From NCBI GenBank assembly GCA_933228895.1, contig OW121857.1, positions 76,193,672 to 76,257,671 of the forward strand: 64,000 nt of DNA, read 5' to 3'. The first letter of the stretch is position 1. Each line of letters starts with the position of its first letter. This DNA comes from Platycnemis pennipes. Its lineage: Eukaryota > Arthropoda > Insecta > Odonata > Platycnemididae. The position numbers were made by a program, and so were the translations under genes. The notes beneath the pieces are model-generated. The model was not told the DNA's origin. It saw nothing but the letters and a program-made list of their open reading frames with translations, and did not search any database. Positions 35,480 through 47,860 of this stretch are shown piece after piece.

Positions 35480-35991
35480 TACGAGGCATGTTTTTTAAGT
35501 AAGTACCGTTTTCAAATTCCACCGCGGCAGAGTTTCGGTCGGTGCCCCGCGCATGCACACTGCGTATGTACATCTGTTGTCAAGCCACAAATGCCATTAC
35601 GGCAACAATCGATGGTCTGTATGTCTCTTTGTGCGTGTTTAAAATGCCACCGCCGATTGAGAATCCCGCCGACTGTGAAATGCGATCAGTTATTCATTTT
35701 CTTAGTGCCAAAGGTGTGAAAGCAGCAGAAATTTACCGTCAAATTTGTGAAGTTTACGGACAAAACATTATGAGTGGTGGCATGGTACGGAAATGGGTAA
35801 AAGCTTTCAAAGGTGGTCGTACGAATGTTCATGATGAGGAGTGGGTGAGCCTGATGGGTACCGAAATGGAAACGATGGGTACCGAAAATGTTGACCGAGG
35901 CGCACAAAAAAAAACATTTAAGCAGCGCCTTGACTTTTCTTGAGCGTTATCATGCTGAAGGTGACGATATCTTAAGCCAAATTGTCCCGGG
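35480..35991 (+). pseudogene. mariner transposase fragment, 5' end only
   Basis: The segment opens with a mariner-type terminal repeat, TACGAGGCATGTTTTTTAAG, directly after 35479. The frame from ATG 35644 gives ENPADCEMRSVIHFLSAKGV, AAEIYRQICEVYGQNIMSGG and VRKWVKAFKGGRTNVHDEE, the helix-turn-helix DNA-binding part of a mariner-family transposase. After a frame change, 35888 onward reads TEAHKKKHLSSALTFLERYH and AEGDDILSQIVPG, a later part of the protein, so a central piece is deleted. The match stops where the first catalytic Asp of the D,D34D triad should follow. No 3' terminal repeat was found. It begins 25 bases after the end of the 5.2-kb element. Confidence 0.85.
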
Positions 35992-36274
35992 GGGGGTCAT
36001 CATCACGATGACGACGACAGTATCCAAACGGCTGTGTTGCAGTGTCTGTCTAATCAGGCGGTCTAATCACTGAGTAATAATTATTCAAAATGAAGGCTCA
36101 GCAAATTATTATTTGGAAAATTATATGATTATATCACCTGTTGGGGACATTAACAACATTCCAGGCAGTATTACACATACTTTTCTTCGAATGATCACTC
36201 TGAATAAAGACAATGTGCCAATTGAAACACTCCTTATCTAACATTGATAGTGACCGAACACGAAGCATTCGCTG

Positions 36275-36345
36275 ATCAACTGGGTGTGATGGTTTGAGCA
36301 CTGGATACACCTCCAGGGTCCAGGTTCGATTCCTGGCAGTGGAAG
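36275..36345 (+). mobile_element. tRNA-derived SINE head
   Basis: An A-box-like segment GTGATGGTTTGAGCACTGGA (36286-36305) is followed by a complete T-arm, CCAGG-TTCGATT-CCTGG at 36320-36336, which contains a consensus B box. The acceptor and anticodon stems do not fold well and there is no clear anticodon arm, so I read it as a SINE promoter rather than a working tRNA gene. Confidence 0.55.
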
Positions 36346-36419
36346 ATATTATAGTACTAGTATAACGGTATCTAAATTGAGTACCGTGTGGAGAGAACTT
36401 CACGTTCAGCAATCAGTCC

Positions 36420-37430
36420 GTCGGATGGTTAATCTTTGTTAATCTTTGAACCCCAAGCCCCATTTCGCTTAAGTAGGTGAATTCCGGCAGAACAGGTTTC
36501 GCTACCCTCCTCCCATCCGAAAATTCTACAATAGCATAGAAATATGTAGATATCTACCTGTCGTTTGCGGTGAAAACGACCCCAGCTGTCGGTTGCCTGC
36601 CCTACCTTTCATTTCAAACTATGTGCCGTCATATTTATATAACACGCTCAATGCAGTAAGATGATAGGGTTAGCTCATGACTCTTTATAGCTACGACAAT
36701 TTTCCACTTTCACATATAAATGTCCTTAGCGTGAGGATCTGGTGTTATTTTAAATTGAAAAACTAGGACAAAATCTCGTTTTTTACTTTCAAAAAGAACT
36801 ATTAGGCAGGCTTCAGACAATAATGGGCAAACGACATATAGCTATGTTGATCAATATTCCACATTTCAGGATCTTTTCGTGCATTGGAAAACTGTTTTTT
36901 CGGGTGTTCTAAAACAAGTAGTTAATCCTGGCACAAAATAGTTGAATACAAAATTGTACCCTTTTCCCCTTTCCTAGCTCCTTCCCTTCGTTTCGTAACT
37001 TCCTTCCATATTCACTGGCGAGGTACAAGATCAGAGATGCCAAGTTTTTGTGTTATCGATACAGACATGATGGGGCTTTAAAATGTTTTTTCTGTCGGAA
37101 TTTTCTAAACAAAACCTGAACGTTCTTGTAAAAATACTCGTGCACATATTTTATCAACATTTTAAGCGTGTTATACCACAGAAAATAATCAAGACTCATA
37201 AGAGGATTCATTAAATTAAATGTCTCATTTACATCCTCGCTGTGAATAATCACGAAGGAGAATAAATGCGTGTCTGTGAAATAGAAACGATAAAGCAAGT
37301 TCTTCCCCAGCATCGATTGAGACGGAAACTTAGGCAGGTGCACGAAGGCGAGCCAGCACCCTGGGTTGCCACGAGACCGATGAAAAACAAACGAGAAACT
37401 CTGGCCGCTTCATAACAAAGCCACGCCAGA
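36420..37430. other. AT-rich DNA, nothing recognised
   Basis: No coding region or repeat was recognised. Confidence 0.5.
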
Positions 37431-38240
37431 CTTTTACATCTCACGGCGCGCCGCGGCGCCCCGAGTGCGCTCGGCGCTGGGGTTGCAAGCGAGACCCCGC
37501 CTTTAAAAACTATTGTTTTAGCGCGCGCAAACAATGGAACGCCGAAACTCCAGCGTCAACAATCCCGTGGAGCACGTAACCTCTAAAACTACCTTCGCGA
37601 GCGCACGTAACGTAACGCACATAACGACAGCGCTCGGAATCAATGGTGTGGAGGGAGCTCAGGGCTGCGGGTTACGCGACAAACCCCATACCGGGACTAA
37701 GAAAGGGGCGGGGTTGGGACGTTTTTGTCACCGCAGCATCCGCACGCCATACACCAACAGGAACGTCGGAAAACAAATACACAGGCGGGCACGGGTCGCG
37801 GCCAAAGCACACACATCGCTTCCACCACACATCAATCCGAACTAACGTCAGCAGGTCCGCATACCGCGCCATATTTTCGTCCCGCAAGGCTGGCCGGCCA
37901 ATCGCCGCGTCGCGTCAAAAAGGCCTCCGTCCACCCACACACTCGTCCACGAGGTGATTACGCGCTCCGCCTAGCGGAAGGATTTAGCTATCTCTCGCAT
38001 GAATGGTTCGGACGGGGCTGTTTGTTGCCATTTGGTGGCCGGGCCCGGAGAATGCAATCTCTTCCGCGTTTTCTTCTCCGCGTGCCAGCGGTGATTGCAA
38101 CGCCATTAATTGCGAGCGTTCGGAGGGAAATTGGTGAGAGGGAAAGGGCATTGCGGGGAGAATGGAGAGCGCCCTGTGGACTCGAAATTGCAGGGGGGAG
38201 GTGCGGGGGGGTTAATAGGAGACGATAGAAGAAGACTATT
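37430..38240. promoter_or_regulatory. CpG-rich block, possible promoter or first exon
   Basis: CG dinucleotides are dense, especially 37440-37530 (CGGCGCGCCGCGGCGCC) and 37560-37950, in contrast to the AT-rich surroundings. Open frames on both strands (for example 37534-37845, 37643-37957 and 37725-38228 plus) overlap, lack family motifs and are made possible by the composition. A regulatory CpG-rich block or the 5' end of a host transcript would both fit; neither can be shown here. Confidence 0.3.
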
Positions 38241-38407
38241 CGTTTTGCGTGTCGTCAAACGAAGAATGAAATGCAAGATGCAAGCTGAGGGCGACATTAG
38301 AGTGCAATACATAAGTTCTCAAAAGAAAAATCAATGGCTGAATGAGGTACATATTAGTAATTATGGTTATTTTGGGGAGGCAACTGACAGCCATATCTGT
38401 AACTACT

Positions 38408-38460
38408 GACTACCCTGCAAGACTCCTCGAGGGTGCGTGGCAGGGGTTCGGATATCACTA
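38408..38460 (+). repeat. short interspersed repeat, plus copy
   Basis: TACCCTGCAAGACTCCTCGA then GGGTGCGTGGCAGGGG; partial copy of the repeat described at 15623-15711, ending next to a LINE family-B tail. Confidence 0.6.
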
Positions 38461-38464
38461 TCAT

Positions 38465-39075
38465 CATCATTAGTCATCAATCCTCAGATTGGTTTGACGC
38501 AGCTATTGAGTTCTTTCATCGGCTAATCTCTTCATATTAACGTAGTTCCTCTCTTTCACGTCCTTTACGTTCTGTTCTAATTAACTCATACGAGACCTGT
38601 CTTCTCCATTCTTCCCGTCCACTTTTCCTTCGACGATTGTCTTCATCAGGCCATCGTGTCTTTAGATATGGTCGATTAGGTTGTCCTGTCTTCTTTTTAT
38701 AGTTTTCAGCAGACTTCTCTTTTTTCCCAGTCCTCTTAGGACCTCTTCATTTGTCACTCGGTGATCCATTTTATTTTCATCATTCTTCGGTAGCACCATA
38801 TTCCTAATGTTTCCACCCTTTTCTTTTCCGCCGCTGTCATCGTCCATTCCTCACTGTCGTTAAGACACATACTTCCGTTGTACGTTCTGATGAATTGGCT
38901 ACTTACTTATACGCTTGTATTTCCGGCTGTAAGTGGATTCTTCTTTTGGTAGAACGACCTCTTTGTCTGAGCTATTCTATTAACTATTTATTTCTTGCTT
39001 CGTCCATCGTTGTTCACTCGGTTTCCTAGGTAACAGAACTCTTTCACCTCTTCCAGTTTTTGGCTATCACCATGC
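38465..39075 (-). mobile_element. LINE family B, longest 3' fragment
   Basis: The longest and cleanest family-B copy. On the minus strand the frame 38662-38847 reads KGGNIRNMVLPKNDENKMDH, VTNEEVLRGLGKKRSLLKTI and KRRQDNLIDHI, the usual LINE segment after the reverse transcriptase. It continues towards the 3' end (left) with the CGTCGAAGGAAAAGTGG and GAAGAATGGAGAAGACAGG blocks. It ends GCTGCGTCAAACCAATCTGA, GGATTGATGAC and an ATGATGATG tail at 38465. The 5' truncation is near 39075. It serves as reference for judging the interruption at 14.56 kb. Confidence 0.75.
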
Positions 39076-39079
39076 ATTC

Positions 39080-41820
39080 ACTAAATACAAGTGCTTAAGT
39101 TTATGCTACCTACCTATTAAGGAATGGATATCATGCTAGACGCAATGCTAAAAGGCTGACCTTAAGGTCAACTACAATTCACTATGAATGCAAAGGAGAG
39201 TAGTTAATTTTTAAGGAATAGAAGGAAGGAATGAAAGGAGTTTATGGAACGAAGAGAAACAAAATATCCGATGATGTGAGATAGGTAGCCTTTCCAGTTG
39301 TTTTCCCTGAGAATTAAATAAGAATGGGTGATGGCGGGTGACGGATGAGTGCCAGTTTCCTTGAAAAAAGAAATGTGGAAGAGAGGCCCTCGTGTATTCT
39401 AGGGCGGTGGTCTACGGTCTACGGGAAGCAAATGGCAAATTTGAAGAGCTAATGGAATTTAAGGATATGTATATGGTTGAAATCGGTGAGAAGAAGATGA
39501 AAGAGACGCCACAGTACCGTAAGGTCGACCCCGGGCCTAACGCCGCGACCACTGACGGGCGTAACGCCTACATTCAAAAATATTTTTTATTCATAAATGA
39601 AATATTATCTCTACCAAACGCTTTAATTTGTAGAGGGGGATTTTAATTACAGTATGTAAAAAAATGAACGAAATTGAGAATAAGGTGCATCGTTAAAAAT
39701 CTATTTGAAAATTAAAAATTTTTATAAACTGTATAAAATTGTTTTTATGTTGTAATATAATTCTTTGTTGTTTGCAGTTGTCCAATTTTAGACCTTTTAA
39801 TAAACCCCTTTTCCACATCCGTAGCTTTAATAGTCTCAGAGATATATCGTAAAATGCATGGTCACTTGAGCAAAATTCAAATTCTGCAACATTGAAATTT
39901 CTCGCAAACGGTTGGGTGTTTTGCGAAATGGATTTGGGGTTTTCATTTTCCTAAGAAATGATGACATTTTGCCAAGTTAGGTCAACATCGCTTACCCTAA
40001 GGGCAATCACCTGGTCAAATTGACATGGAATGACCCATATAATTTAACAGATTACACTTTATCTTGTTTTCCTCCATTTATGGCTACCTACACTGTTTCT
40101 CCTTCTTCACCATCAATAAAGTAAAACATCTATTAACAGTCAAGAACATTAGCATACAATGTCGAAAACAATTTGCTAAACGGGTTGTTTGGAGTTTAGC
40201 GTTACCTAACCAGAAACAGGAACAAACAAGATACAGGGATAAAACTTTTGAACTTAAAGTTTTGTTATGGTGGAGAATTTAATGTAACTGCGTGGGCTTA
40301 AAAAGAAAAAAATGAAAAGATGTTTTAGAGAATAAATGAAAGATGGATTGTTATGAGAGGCATAAGAAAGCGGAAAGCGAATTGGATAAGACAAATTCTG
40401 AAAAATGATTACATGGGGATCTGAGGAAGACGAGAAAAATTCAGTCCGGGAACTTAACAGACCACACTGTGAAGATTTAGACAAAAAGTATCGCTAATTA
40501 AACAGAAAATCACTCTTTGCTCAGCATTTAAAAATAAGCTAAACTATAATTGCCCTACCACTAAATACCCAAGTCTGCTTAAGCGAATAAGTCTCGCAAA
40601 CAAGAAAATCTACGGGCATAACTATTTTACAACACAATGAATAAATTTCCATCGTAATTTCAGTTAACCTATTACTGGTTAAAATATTTCATGTTGATAT
40701 TAGAGCTGCGATTACAATAAATTTACTATACCAAAATTATGTGCTTCATTCTACGCTACAGTGCATTCAATTCTGGCTAATTGTAATACCAAAGCAGTAA
40801 GGAAGTGATTCGACTCACGTGGTCAAAGTTGTGGTCATCTATGCAATAAAAGGATTATATACTCCTCATTAGGTGCATATAGGAGAGGAAATAAGCACGA
40901 GGCCCCGTTTATCACAAATCCCTAAAATAAGTTGGAAGATAAATTAATAGCGACATTCTTCAAAGAGGTTGCTCCAAGATTAAGGGTGAGCCTGTGAAGC
41001 ATTTTACTACAGAGGCAGGTATTGCGTTTAAGATGCATAAACTGGTAAGATAATTCCACATAATCTAATTTATGCTTAACATTAAGATAAATACATAACA
41101 GATTTTATCGTATCAGGCGATAATTTGGGGAATGTATGAAACTCAGCATTATCACAGAAATAACTAGTAAATTGCCACAAATATATTACGCCGACACAGG
41201 ATTCAGCAAAACATTTCCATTGACTTGACGAATTAGATATGACCTTGATCGTGGCAATGGCTTGCAGAAACCTGGGTCGGTGTAATAATCTTATTGTGGA
41301 AATTTACGAAGTATTTCTGTGATAATGATAAATACATAAATTTCAAATCTTATAAAGCTAACATAAGAAATCGTATAATGCAATCTATGGTCATGTGCAT
41401 AAAAAAACGACGGATTAAAGATTGAAGGGGTTTTGTTTTAAGTAGGTAAACACGGTAACGAAATGCGATACCCATTGATGATTACACGCGTAAAAATTGT
41501 GCAAGTTAAAATGTTTTCTTCGCCAATTTATTTGAACGACAATGCAAAACCCACGAGCTGTTATCATAAATAATTTGAACACCATTATTTCTCTTGCATA
41601 ATTTCCAATTTTCCCCAAAAACATCTCAGGGATTCTTAAGGCGTTTGCCAGAGTTTCGTTTAAAATAAACCACATACTTTCTGAATAGCACATATATTGG
41701 TAATGGTGATTAATTCCATTTGAGCTTCAATATAAAATCACCAATATTTAAACGCTTTTCCCAAACCAATTCTATACCTCATTACTCGAGTGCACCGAAA
41801 GTAAAATTCAGCTGGTATTT
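39080..41820. other. mostly AT-rich DNA, nothing recognised
   Basis: An 84-codon plus frame at 39392-39646 has no recognisable domain. No RNA gene or further repeat was recognised. Confidence 0.5.
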
Positions 41821-41836
41821 TTGCAAATGAGAATTA

Positions 41837-42097
41837 GCATTGATCGAAGGTTTTCGCAGCATGGATGATACCAAATTGTCTGTTTCGGTGGCAGCTGCGT
41901 TATAGGCATTGTCGTCCGAGCTTTCATACCCGTTGCAAGGAACGTCATCAGGAAAATAATAATTAGTAGGAGGCAACGATGCTAGAATTTATACCAGCTA
42001 TCTCTAATTATTATTTCCCTGTTGACGTACCCTACAACGGGTATGAAAGCCCGGACGACAATGCCTGTAACGCAGCTGCCGCCGAAAGAGACAACTA
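41837..42097 (-). mobile_element. palindromic Penelope-like insertion with hammerhead motif
   Basis: Two 91-bp inverted arms (41876-41966 and 42004-42094) are separated by 37 bases. A single-copy tail lies on the left (41837-41875); on the minus strand it contains GCTGCGAAAACCTTCGA, nearly the same as the tail of the insertion at 29.8 kb. GAGAATTA occurs at both sides (41829-41836 and 42098-42105) as a likely target duplication. The left arm on the minus strand has CTGATGA (41945-41951), one extra C, an imperfect GTTCC..GGGTAT hairpin and GAAAG; the right arm has CTGTTGA with a perfect GTACCC/GGGTAT stem. The minus open frame 41782-41976 is a shadow of the arm. Confidence 0.65.
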
Positions 42098-42439
42098 GAG
42101 AATTATGGTTCACAAGAATCGCATACTTTTCATTGAGAATGAAATACTAAACCATCAAGAATTCAAGTCTTTGTGCAAAGTAGAAGAATACATATTTTAT
42201 GACGATACTACCTATTCATCTTCAAAATAAGGAGGCATTTTGTTTTACTTTTCCTATATGCATTAAATAATTGAAGACAAGACGATAGTTAATGGTAGTG
42301 GCAATAAAGTTTTAAAAAAGAATACTTGACAAACATACATGTGGAACCATAAATTCAGGGCACGACATTTCTACAAGCAGAATGTCACTCTATGCGGGTA
42401 TTATTCCCGGTGCACAAACATCGACCTCAATAACGCCTC

Positions 42440-44250
42440 CCACCCCGTTTAAGCGTCCTACTTTGGCGAAGGAGAAACTATGCCAGCGCGAATGGGGCAT
42501 ACACGAAATCTATTTTCGGGCATGAAATTTCACAGGGAGGGCTCATCACGTCCGCTAAAAATTAGGAAATCGCCTAAAATTCGTGATAAAAACCTTTAAA
42601 AAAAACACGAGCGCCGACGAAGGGTTGAGCCAAAAAAAAAGTCAACTGAAGACTGGGCGAAAATATATTAAACGGATTATTGGAGCTGTTAGAATTTAAC
42701 CAGTCATCTCCGAAATTCCGTGCTCGTAAGGGATGGGGCAATAGTTCCCTCAACCCACCCTGCTCATATCGGCCTCCCCCATTCCACCCCTTATCCACAC
42801 CTCCACAAACAAAAAAAATCTCTCGAGCCATGCTCTCGCAACTACTGGAGCATCGGAGCAATTTGGCTGGTAATTCCCCATTTCATCAGCGAGGGCTATC
42901 CTATTTCCGCCGAAAATCCAGGAGAATTTGATATAAATCTCTAAATTTGGCAACCTCGCTCGCCCCCCTACCCCATCCCAGTGCGCAAACCATGAGAAAC
43001 CCACCCTCCACTCCCTCCCTACTCCATCCCGTCCATTCTCCAATTTGCCCAATTACAACCCCCCGTCCCAGTGTTACCAACCCCAGTTCTTCTCCCCCAA
43101 TCGCCCACTCTTATTTTTCTACCACCCCTCTCAACCCCTGTCCCTCCAGAACGAAAGCGAGCCCACCCAAAACAAGCCTCGTCCTCCTTTTTCCCAAGCT
43201 ATTCCACCCCACTTTGCAGATCCCACCCCTTACAAACCATCCCCCACGCGGCCATATCATCCCTCGCACCCTACTCCCTCCACCCACTCCACTTCGGCAA
43301 GATCGCTAATCACATTAGTCCTTCCAGCTGGTAAGTGGATGAGCGTTTTCCGAGACTGGAGTATGAATCTTCTTTGTTTATAGTCTCTGCATTCGCCCAA
43401 CCCTGCTCCAAAACTCCCATCCCCCTATCGAAATTTCCCTCCCCTATACAGCCTCCGTTTTATGAAACTACTAACCCTCTCCGCCCACTTCCTCCCTTGA
43501 CCAACGTCCAAACCCTCTTCCCCTCCAACCGCCAGGCGAAGGCGGCAGGACTTTCAATACACTTTTTCACCCCACAGCCAATCGCTTCACGCTCCCTTTC
43601 TCGACTTTGCCCGGGGAGTGGGAAAGGAAAAATTTCGACCGAAATGAAATGAAAAGAGAGAGTCACACACGCGGTATGGCAAGAAGTTATCATAAATCCG
43701 ACCGCTCTCCGTTTTGAGGACGGCGTTAGAAAAATCATCCGTAACAGGGTGACATCAACTACCCCCACACCCTCTATTTTTTTTTCCTGTCGAGAAAAAT
43801 ACGACGCTGGCTTTAAAACGTCGGAGGATGGCCCAGAATTCCCAGTTATCATTCTCCTCTCTTCCCCCACTCCATTCTCCGCAGCCCTCACTTATCTCCC
43901 TCCCACAGAATCCTACCCCCCTCCACCCAACTTAACCCCATCCTTCCTCTTGCTCCCCCGCTGTGATCTCTTCGCGGAATAGCGGGACAGATTAAATAGA
44001 TTTCGGAGATCCGGGTGGCATTATACTAATCCATTTACGCCGACCGTTCCAATTAATATCGCCCCAGCACTCTACCGATAGCGGCCTCTTCAGCGAGCAA
44101 GCCGATAGGAGACAATCGCTTGACTGAGACGCGGTATGAAAGTTGTCCAGTTCAGAGATTTTTGGGATTTGTCCCCGGGCACCTCGACCGATGATCTCCT
44201 CCGTGTCGCTTCAGATCCTGTGTTGCGGCACAGAAAATGAAAGAAGGGAA
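42440..44250. other. GC-rich, pyrimidine-rich block
   Basis: From about 42720 to 43530 and 43850 to 43970 the plus strand is dominated by C and T with many CCC and CCACC runs. Several overlapping frames of 75-143 codons on both strands are Pro/Ser-rich and show no domain. 43980-44230 is more balanced and CpG-containing. No gene can be supported. Confidence 0.45.
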
Positions 44251-44499
44251 TAGGGGACTAAGTTCATTTATACTTAATGCCTTTATCATGGTGCTTCCGG
44301 ATGGTTCCCTGCGTCAAATTTAAAAGCTCAATTTCCAGCTATCTTTTTTTTCTACGAAACGGGTAGTAAAACTGTAAATGACTCATCTTCACCGAAGGGG
44401 TTAAAATGTAATGAAACCGTACAAAACAACGTAATGTAATGAAAATAATGTAGTCATTTTTAATCAAGAAATTAAATTTCATTTAAAATTACAATAGGG

Positions 44500-44763
44500 T
44501 TTGTTCAACCCGAAGACTGATTTTTGTTAGGTGAGGGTAGAGCTCACCCATATAAAGTCATTGGTGCGTGAAATTCACACATTAAGGGTAGGGGGGACAG
44601 TTTTCTTCCCTGGGCCACCTGCGATTTCCTACGAACTTCTGACTCGCAGAAAAATCGAATCGCGAGGATCTTAGGTGGGGGTGTCCAGAAAGGTCCGGAA
44701 TTTGAACCCGGAACCCTCCAGTCAGTAGCTCAGCGCTATACATACTAGGCCACCATGACCCCC
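44500..44763 (-). mobile_element. tRNA-derived SINE
   Basis: On the minus strand from 44763: GGTCATGGTGGCCTAGTATG (A box TGGCCTAGTATG), GCGCTGAGCTACTGACTGGA, then a B box GGGTTCAAATTCC inside a T-arm-like segment at 44693-44710. This order (A box, variable part with GCGCTGAGCTA, B box) is typical of a tRNA-related SINE head. The body runs on to about 44500; its 3' end is not certain. Its 5' end lies about nine bases beyond the 3' tail of the LINE family-A copy on the same strand. Confidence 0.7.
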
Positions 44764-44771
44764 TTACATAA

Positions 44772-45286
44772 AATTATTATTATTATAAGTATTCTACCGG
44801 TGAAGGCAGGTTTAAATGGACATTTAATTCTTCCCACCCCCTAAATTTCACACGATGTCCCTCTTCAGCCCCTCATACCTCCTGCCACCTATTATTCCAT
44901 CCAAGCTACCCGTTCTTCATCTCCCTCTTCCCCGCTTACCCAACGATCTTCCCTCAATCACCTCCTTCAAAACACCATCTCCTTTTATTACCTTTTCCAT
45001 CCACACCTTCTGCCTTCTCCTAATTTCATCTATCAAATTTCTTTCCTCTCCTACCAATTCTAACACTTCGTCGTTCGTTTTCTTTTCGACCCACTTTATT
45101 TTCTCCATTCTTCTCCACACCCACATTTCAAAAGCCCCAAGTCTATTTTCATCTTCTTTTCGCAAAGCCCACGTTTCCGCCCCATATAGTGCAACGCTCC
45201 ATATTAAACTTTTCACTAGTCTTTTCTTCACTTCCCCACTCAACGCCCCAGTCATTAGTTCACGCCTACGAGTGAAAGCTTCTTTT
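44772..45286 (-). mobile_element. LINE family A, 3' end, minus copy
   Basis: Minus strand, 5'-truncated near 45286. The frame 44917-45255 reads MTGALSGEVKKRLVKSLIWS, VALYGAETWALRKEDENRLG, a WVWRRMEKIKWVEKK segment, NDEVLELVGEERNLIDEIRR and GKRGRGR. It is uninterrupted over at least 110 codons, including the joint where the copy at 17.8 kb is frameshifted. The 3' UTR (GTCCATTTAAACCTGCC, GGTAGAATACTTATAATAAT) ends at 44772. This is the best-preserved of the family-A copies here. Confidence 0.85.
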
Positions 45287-45289
45287 TAC

Positions 45290-46255
45290 ATTACAATAAC
45301 ATGATTAATTTGACTCAAAAACACTTAAAATACATGCCGTTCCTAGAAAACCGGAAGATATTGGAATTATTTTTCCAGGGAGAAAATCCCGTTCGGATCT
45401 CAAATGGGCAGCAGTTTAGAAATAATACAGGTATCATGCAATATCTAAAATGAGTTCCAAAATTAATCACACTCACAGAGCTATTTATATCCCGAAAACT
45501 TACGAGTATCAAATCATGATTAGTTATAATCAAATGAAATAAAACCATCATTTGATAATGACGCACTATAGATATCTCGGTTACGTAGGCATATTATTCA
45601 CTGCCAATACTTTTATTCACTAAGTTTTTATTTTAGTCAAAGTTTAGGAGTAAAATATGCTGTCATGATTCCAATTCAAGTTGCACTCTTTATAGAGTAA
45701 ATTATTTACTGTTATAAACTACCCAGTGACCCATAGGGTAACCTGGGACCACTTTCTCAAGTCAACTTTCAGAAAATATCTGAGATCATTCACTATAGGT
45801 AGGTACTATTAGTCTTTAAAGGAGGAATTTTAAAAAGAACTTCCAGCTTTTATATTGATAAAAAGAAAGAAGAAAAGCACGAATAACAGTAAAGCGTTAC
45901 AGTCCTTGAATTAATCGTCAGTAACCTACAAGCATAGGCACACGATTTAAACGATAGAATGATTTAATTAGCACTGAACAACGTTAAAAAATTCATCAGC
46001 CACTTCTCGATAGAAAATATACGAGAACAACAATCAAAATAAACAAAACTTGAGGAAGGCTATATTTGTTCATTATCGAATGCGTACGGCACAGGAACAA
46101 TGCAACACATAGAATGGAGAGGGTGCGCCATAATCAACGAAGCAGTGGTATTATACCCTTCATTAACTTGTAAGTAGTGCATACAAGGACTAATATTTTG
46201 GTATCCCTGCATGGTATGATGCGTGAATTTAGAGCTCTTCGATTTCAAATGCTGA
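45290..46255. other. AT-rich DNA, nothing recognised
   Basis: No coding region, RNA gene or repeat was recognised. Confidence 0.5.
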
Positions 46256-46257
46256 AG

Positions 46258-46318
46258 GTTCACCCCCTGCCACAAACCCTTGCAGTGGTTTGCAGGGTAT
46301 CATGTAGATGCAGATGAA
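46258..46318 (-). repeat. short interspersed repeat, minus copy
   Basis: Minus strand: CTGCATCTACATGATACCCT, GCAAACCACTGCAAGGGTTT and GTGGCAGGGGGTGAA. Confidence 0.7.
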
Positions 46319-46319
46319 A

Positions 46320-47860
46320 ATGTAATTTATACCATTTTAGAGTCTATCCAAACATTAAGTAAGGGTTCCTACAATTGGTTCTTCCATCATGGTATAAACA
46401 TGGATTCATCATCACCATCATGGTATCTTTTACCAACACAATGCTTAATTGTCTTTGGTAGTCAGTGTTTCTGTCCTAAAGTCAACTCATGTTGCTCCAC
46501 CACATCCAACGTCCAACTTCCTGCTCATTTTTGGCATTTTTCTGGAGGACCTCATTATTTTAGCCCAGCAATGATGACAGCTTATAAAGATGTGAACGGG
46601 AATGAAACTTTCCGCAGAGCCACATCCAAACACAAAACGAATGAAATTGTTACGGTCGAATGGAATTTTTTCTCTCCTCCCGCTTACAATATCCTATCAG
46701 AGTCACACTTTATGGGTAAAATTGCATCAGGACATTGCCGTGTATTGCAATTGTGCTTTTCCAACTTGCTCCTACTTTTATCGAAAACCAAACAGTTCAG
46801 ACGAGAATTCGAGTTCATTCCAGAGCACCGACTTTATCAGCACGCATTCGTAGTAGAAAAAACAAACAGGTAGGATCCATTTTTACGCCTCTGGTAAAAA
46901 TTACGACCCGATTTTTCACCTACTAAAGTTGGAACACACTAATATAGACGGAAAAAACAATGCACACAGGCGGTATGACCTACAAGAACTTTTGTGTAGC
47001 TCATATTACACGAGGGACAAGCATACTGGGCGGGAATTCCAAAAACATGCCACCTTTTTTATTAATAACACAGAGACAGTTGAGTTCCCTTACATTCCTT
47101 ATTCTAAGTCAGGGGAGATGTAGAGCAATGCAACTGCCTACCCAGCCGTTAACGAAGAGATGAGTCTAATGAGAACGACTGCAACATTGGGAAATAAAGT
47201 ATGATCAAATATAAGTAAACAAGTATTGATTTTGAAAAGCGATAGTAATGAAAACAATATTCTTAGAGTTGGCTTGGTACTCTTATCTGAATTTGTGATG
47301 GCGAAATTGATTTCATTGGCATTTACCATGAGTATTCCCATTTGATGACTCTGAAAAACGAACACAAGTAATCAAACGGAACTATTATTTGTTCCTAAGT
47401 TTATCGTTCCTGCGTTTAATAAGACCACGTGCTACATAAATTACGAGCTTATCAACATGTAAAAATGGGCACTGCGATACCCTTTCATAAAACTTACACG
47501 TAATATTTCCCGCTTAAGGAGCAATGTTCTCATTTATTTGTCAAACAAATCAGTGCTGCGGGAACATAAATCAAGGGAAAATGGCCATACAATATTGCGT
47601 GCGCTTTGTTTGATCCATGAGGCTATTTATTTGTATTGGCTCCACCACCAAAAAAAAGATCTAGACCGCCTATTCCATAAAAGGATTACAAAGGTAGATC
47701 TGGAAAGTCACAAGTTATTTCACGGAGAACTCTAGAGATTATTATTTCACACCCCTCCCATAAAAGCCAACCTAGGCGTATCGCAAAAAAACCGTGGGCA
47801 GTTTTAACAGTTAGTTAGCTACTCCAAGCTGAGAGAAAAACGACAATTCTCTTCCATTTG
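46320..47860. other. unique DNA with a 197-codon open frame of unknown meaning
   Basis: The plus frame 46280-46873 is the longest outside mobile elements. Its first codons lie in the short repeat, it is rich in Ser, Phe and His with no recognisable domain, and no splice context or promoter supports it. I treat it as probably chance. Nothing else was recognised. Confidence 0.35.

Noticed and set aside
36275..36345. Possible working tRNA gene
   Set aside because: T-arm and B box are good, but acceptor and anticodon arms do not fold and no anticodon can be assigned; a SINE head fits better.
37725..38228. 167-codon frame in the CpG-rich block
   Set aside because: Arg- and Gly-rich with no domain; other frames are equally open, as expected from composition.
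46280..46873. 197-codon frame, longest outside mobile elements
   Set aside because: Starts inside a dispersed repeat, has no recognisable domain, and nothing around it supports a gene.
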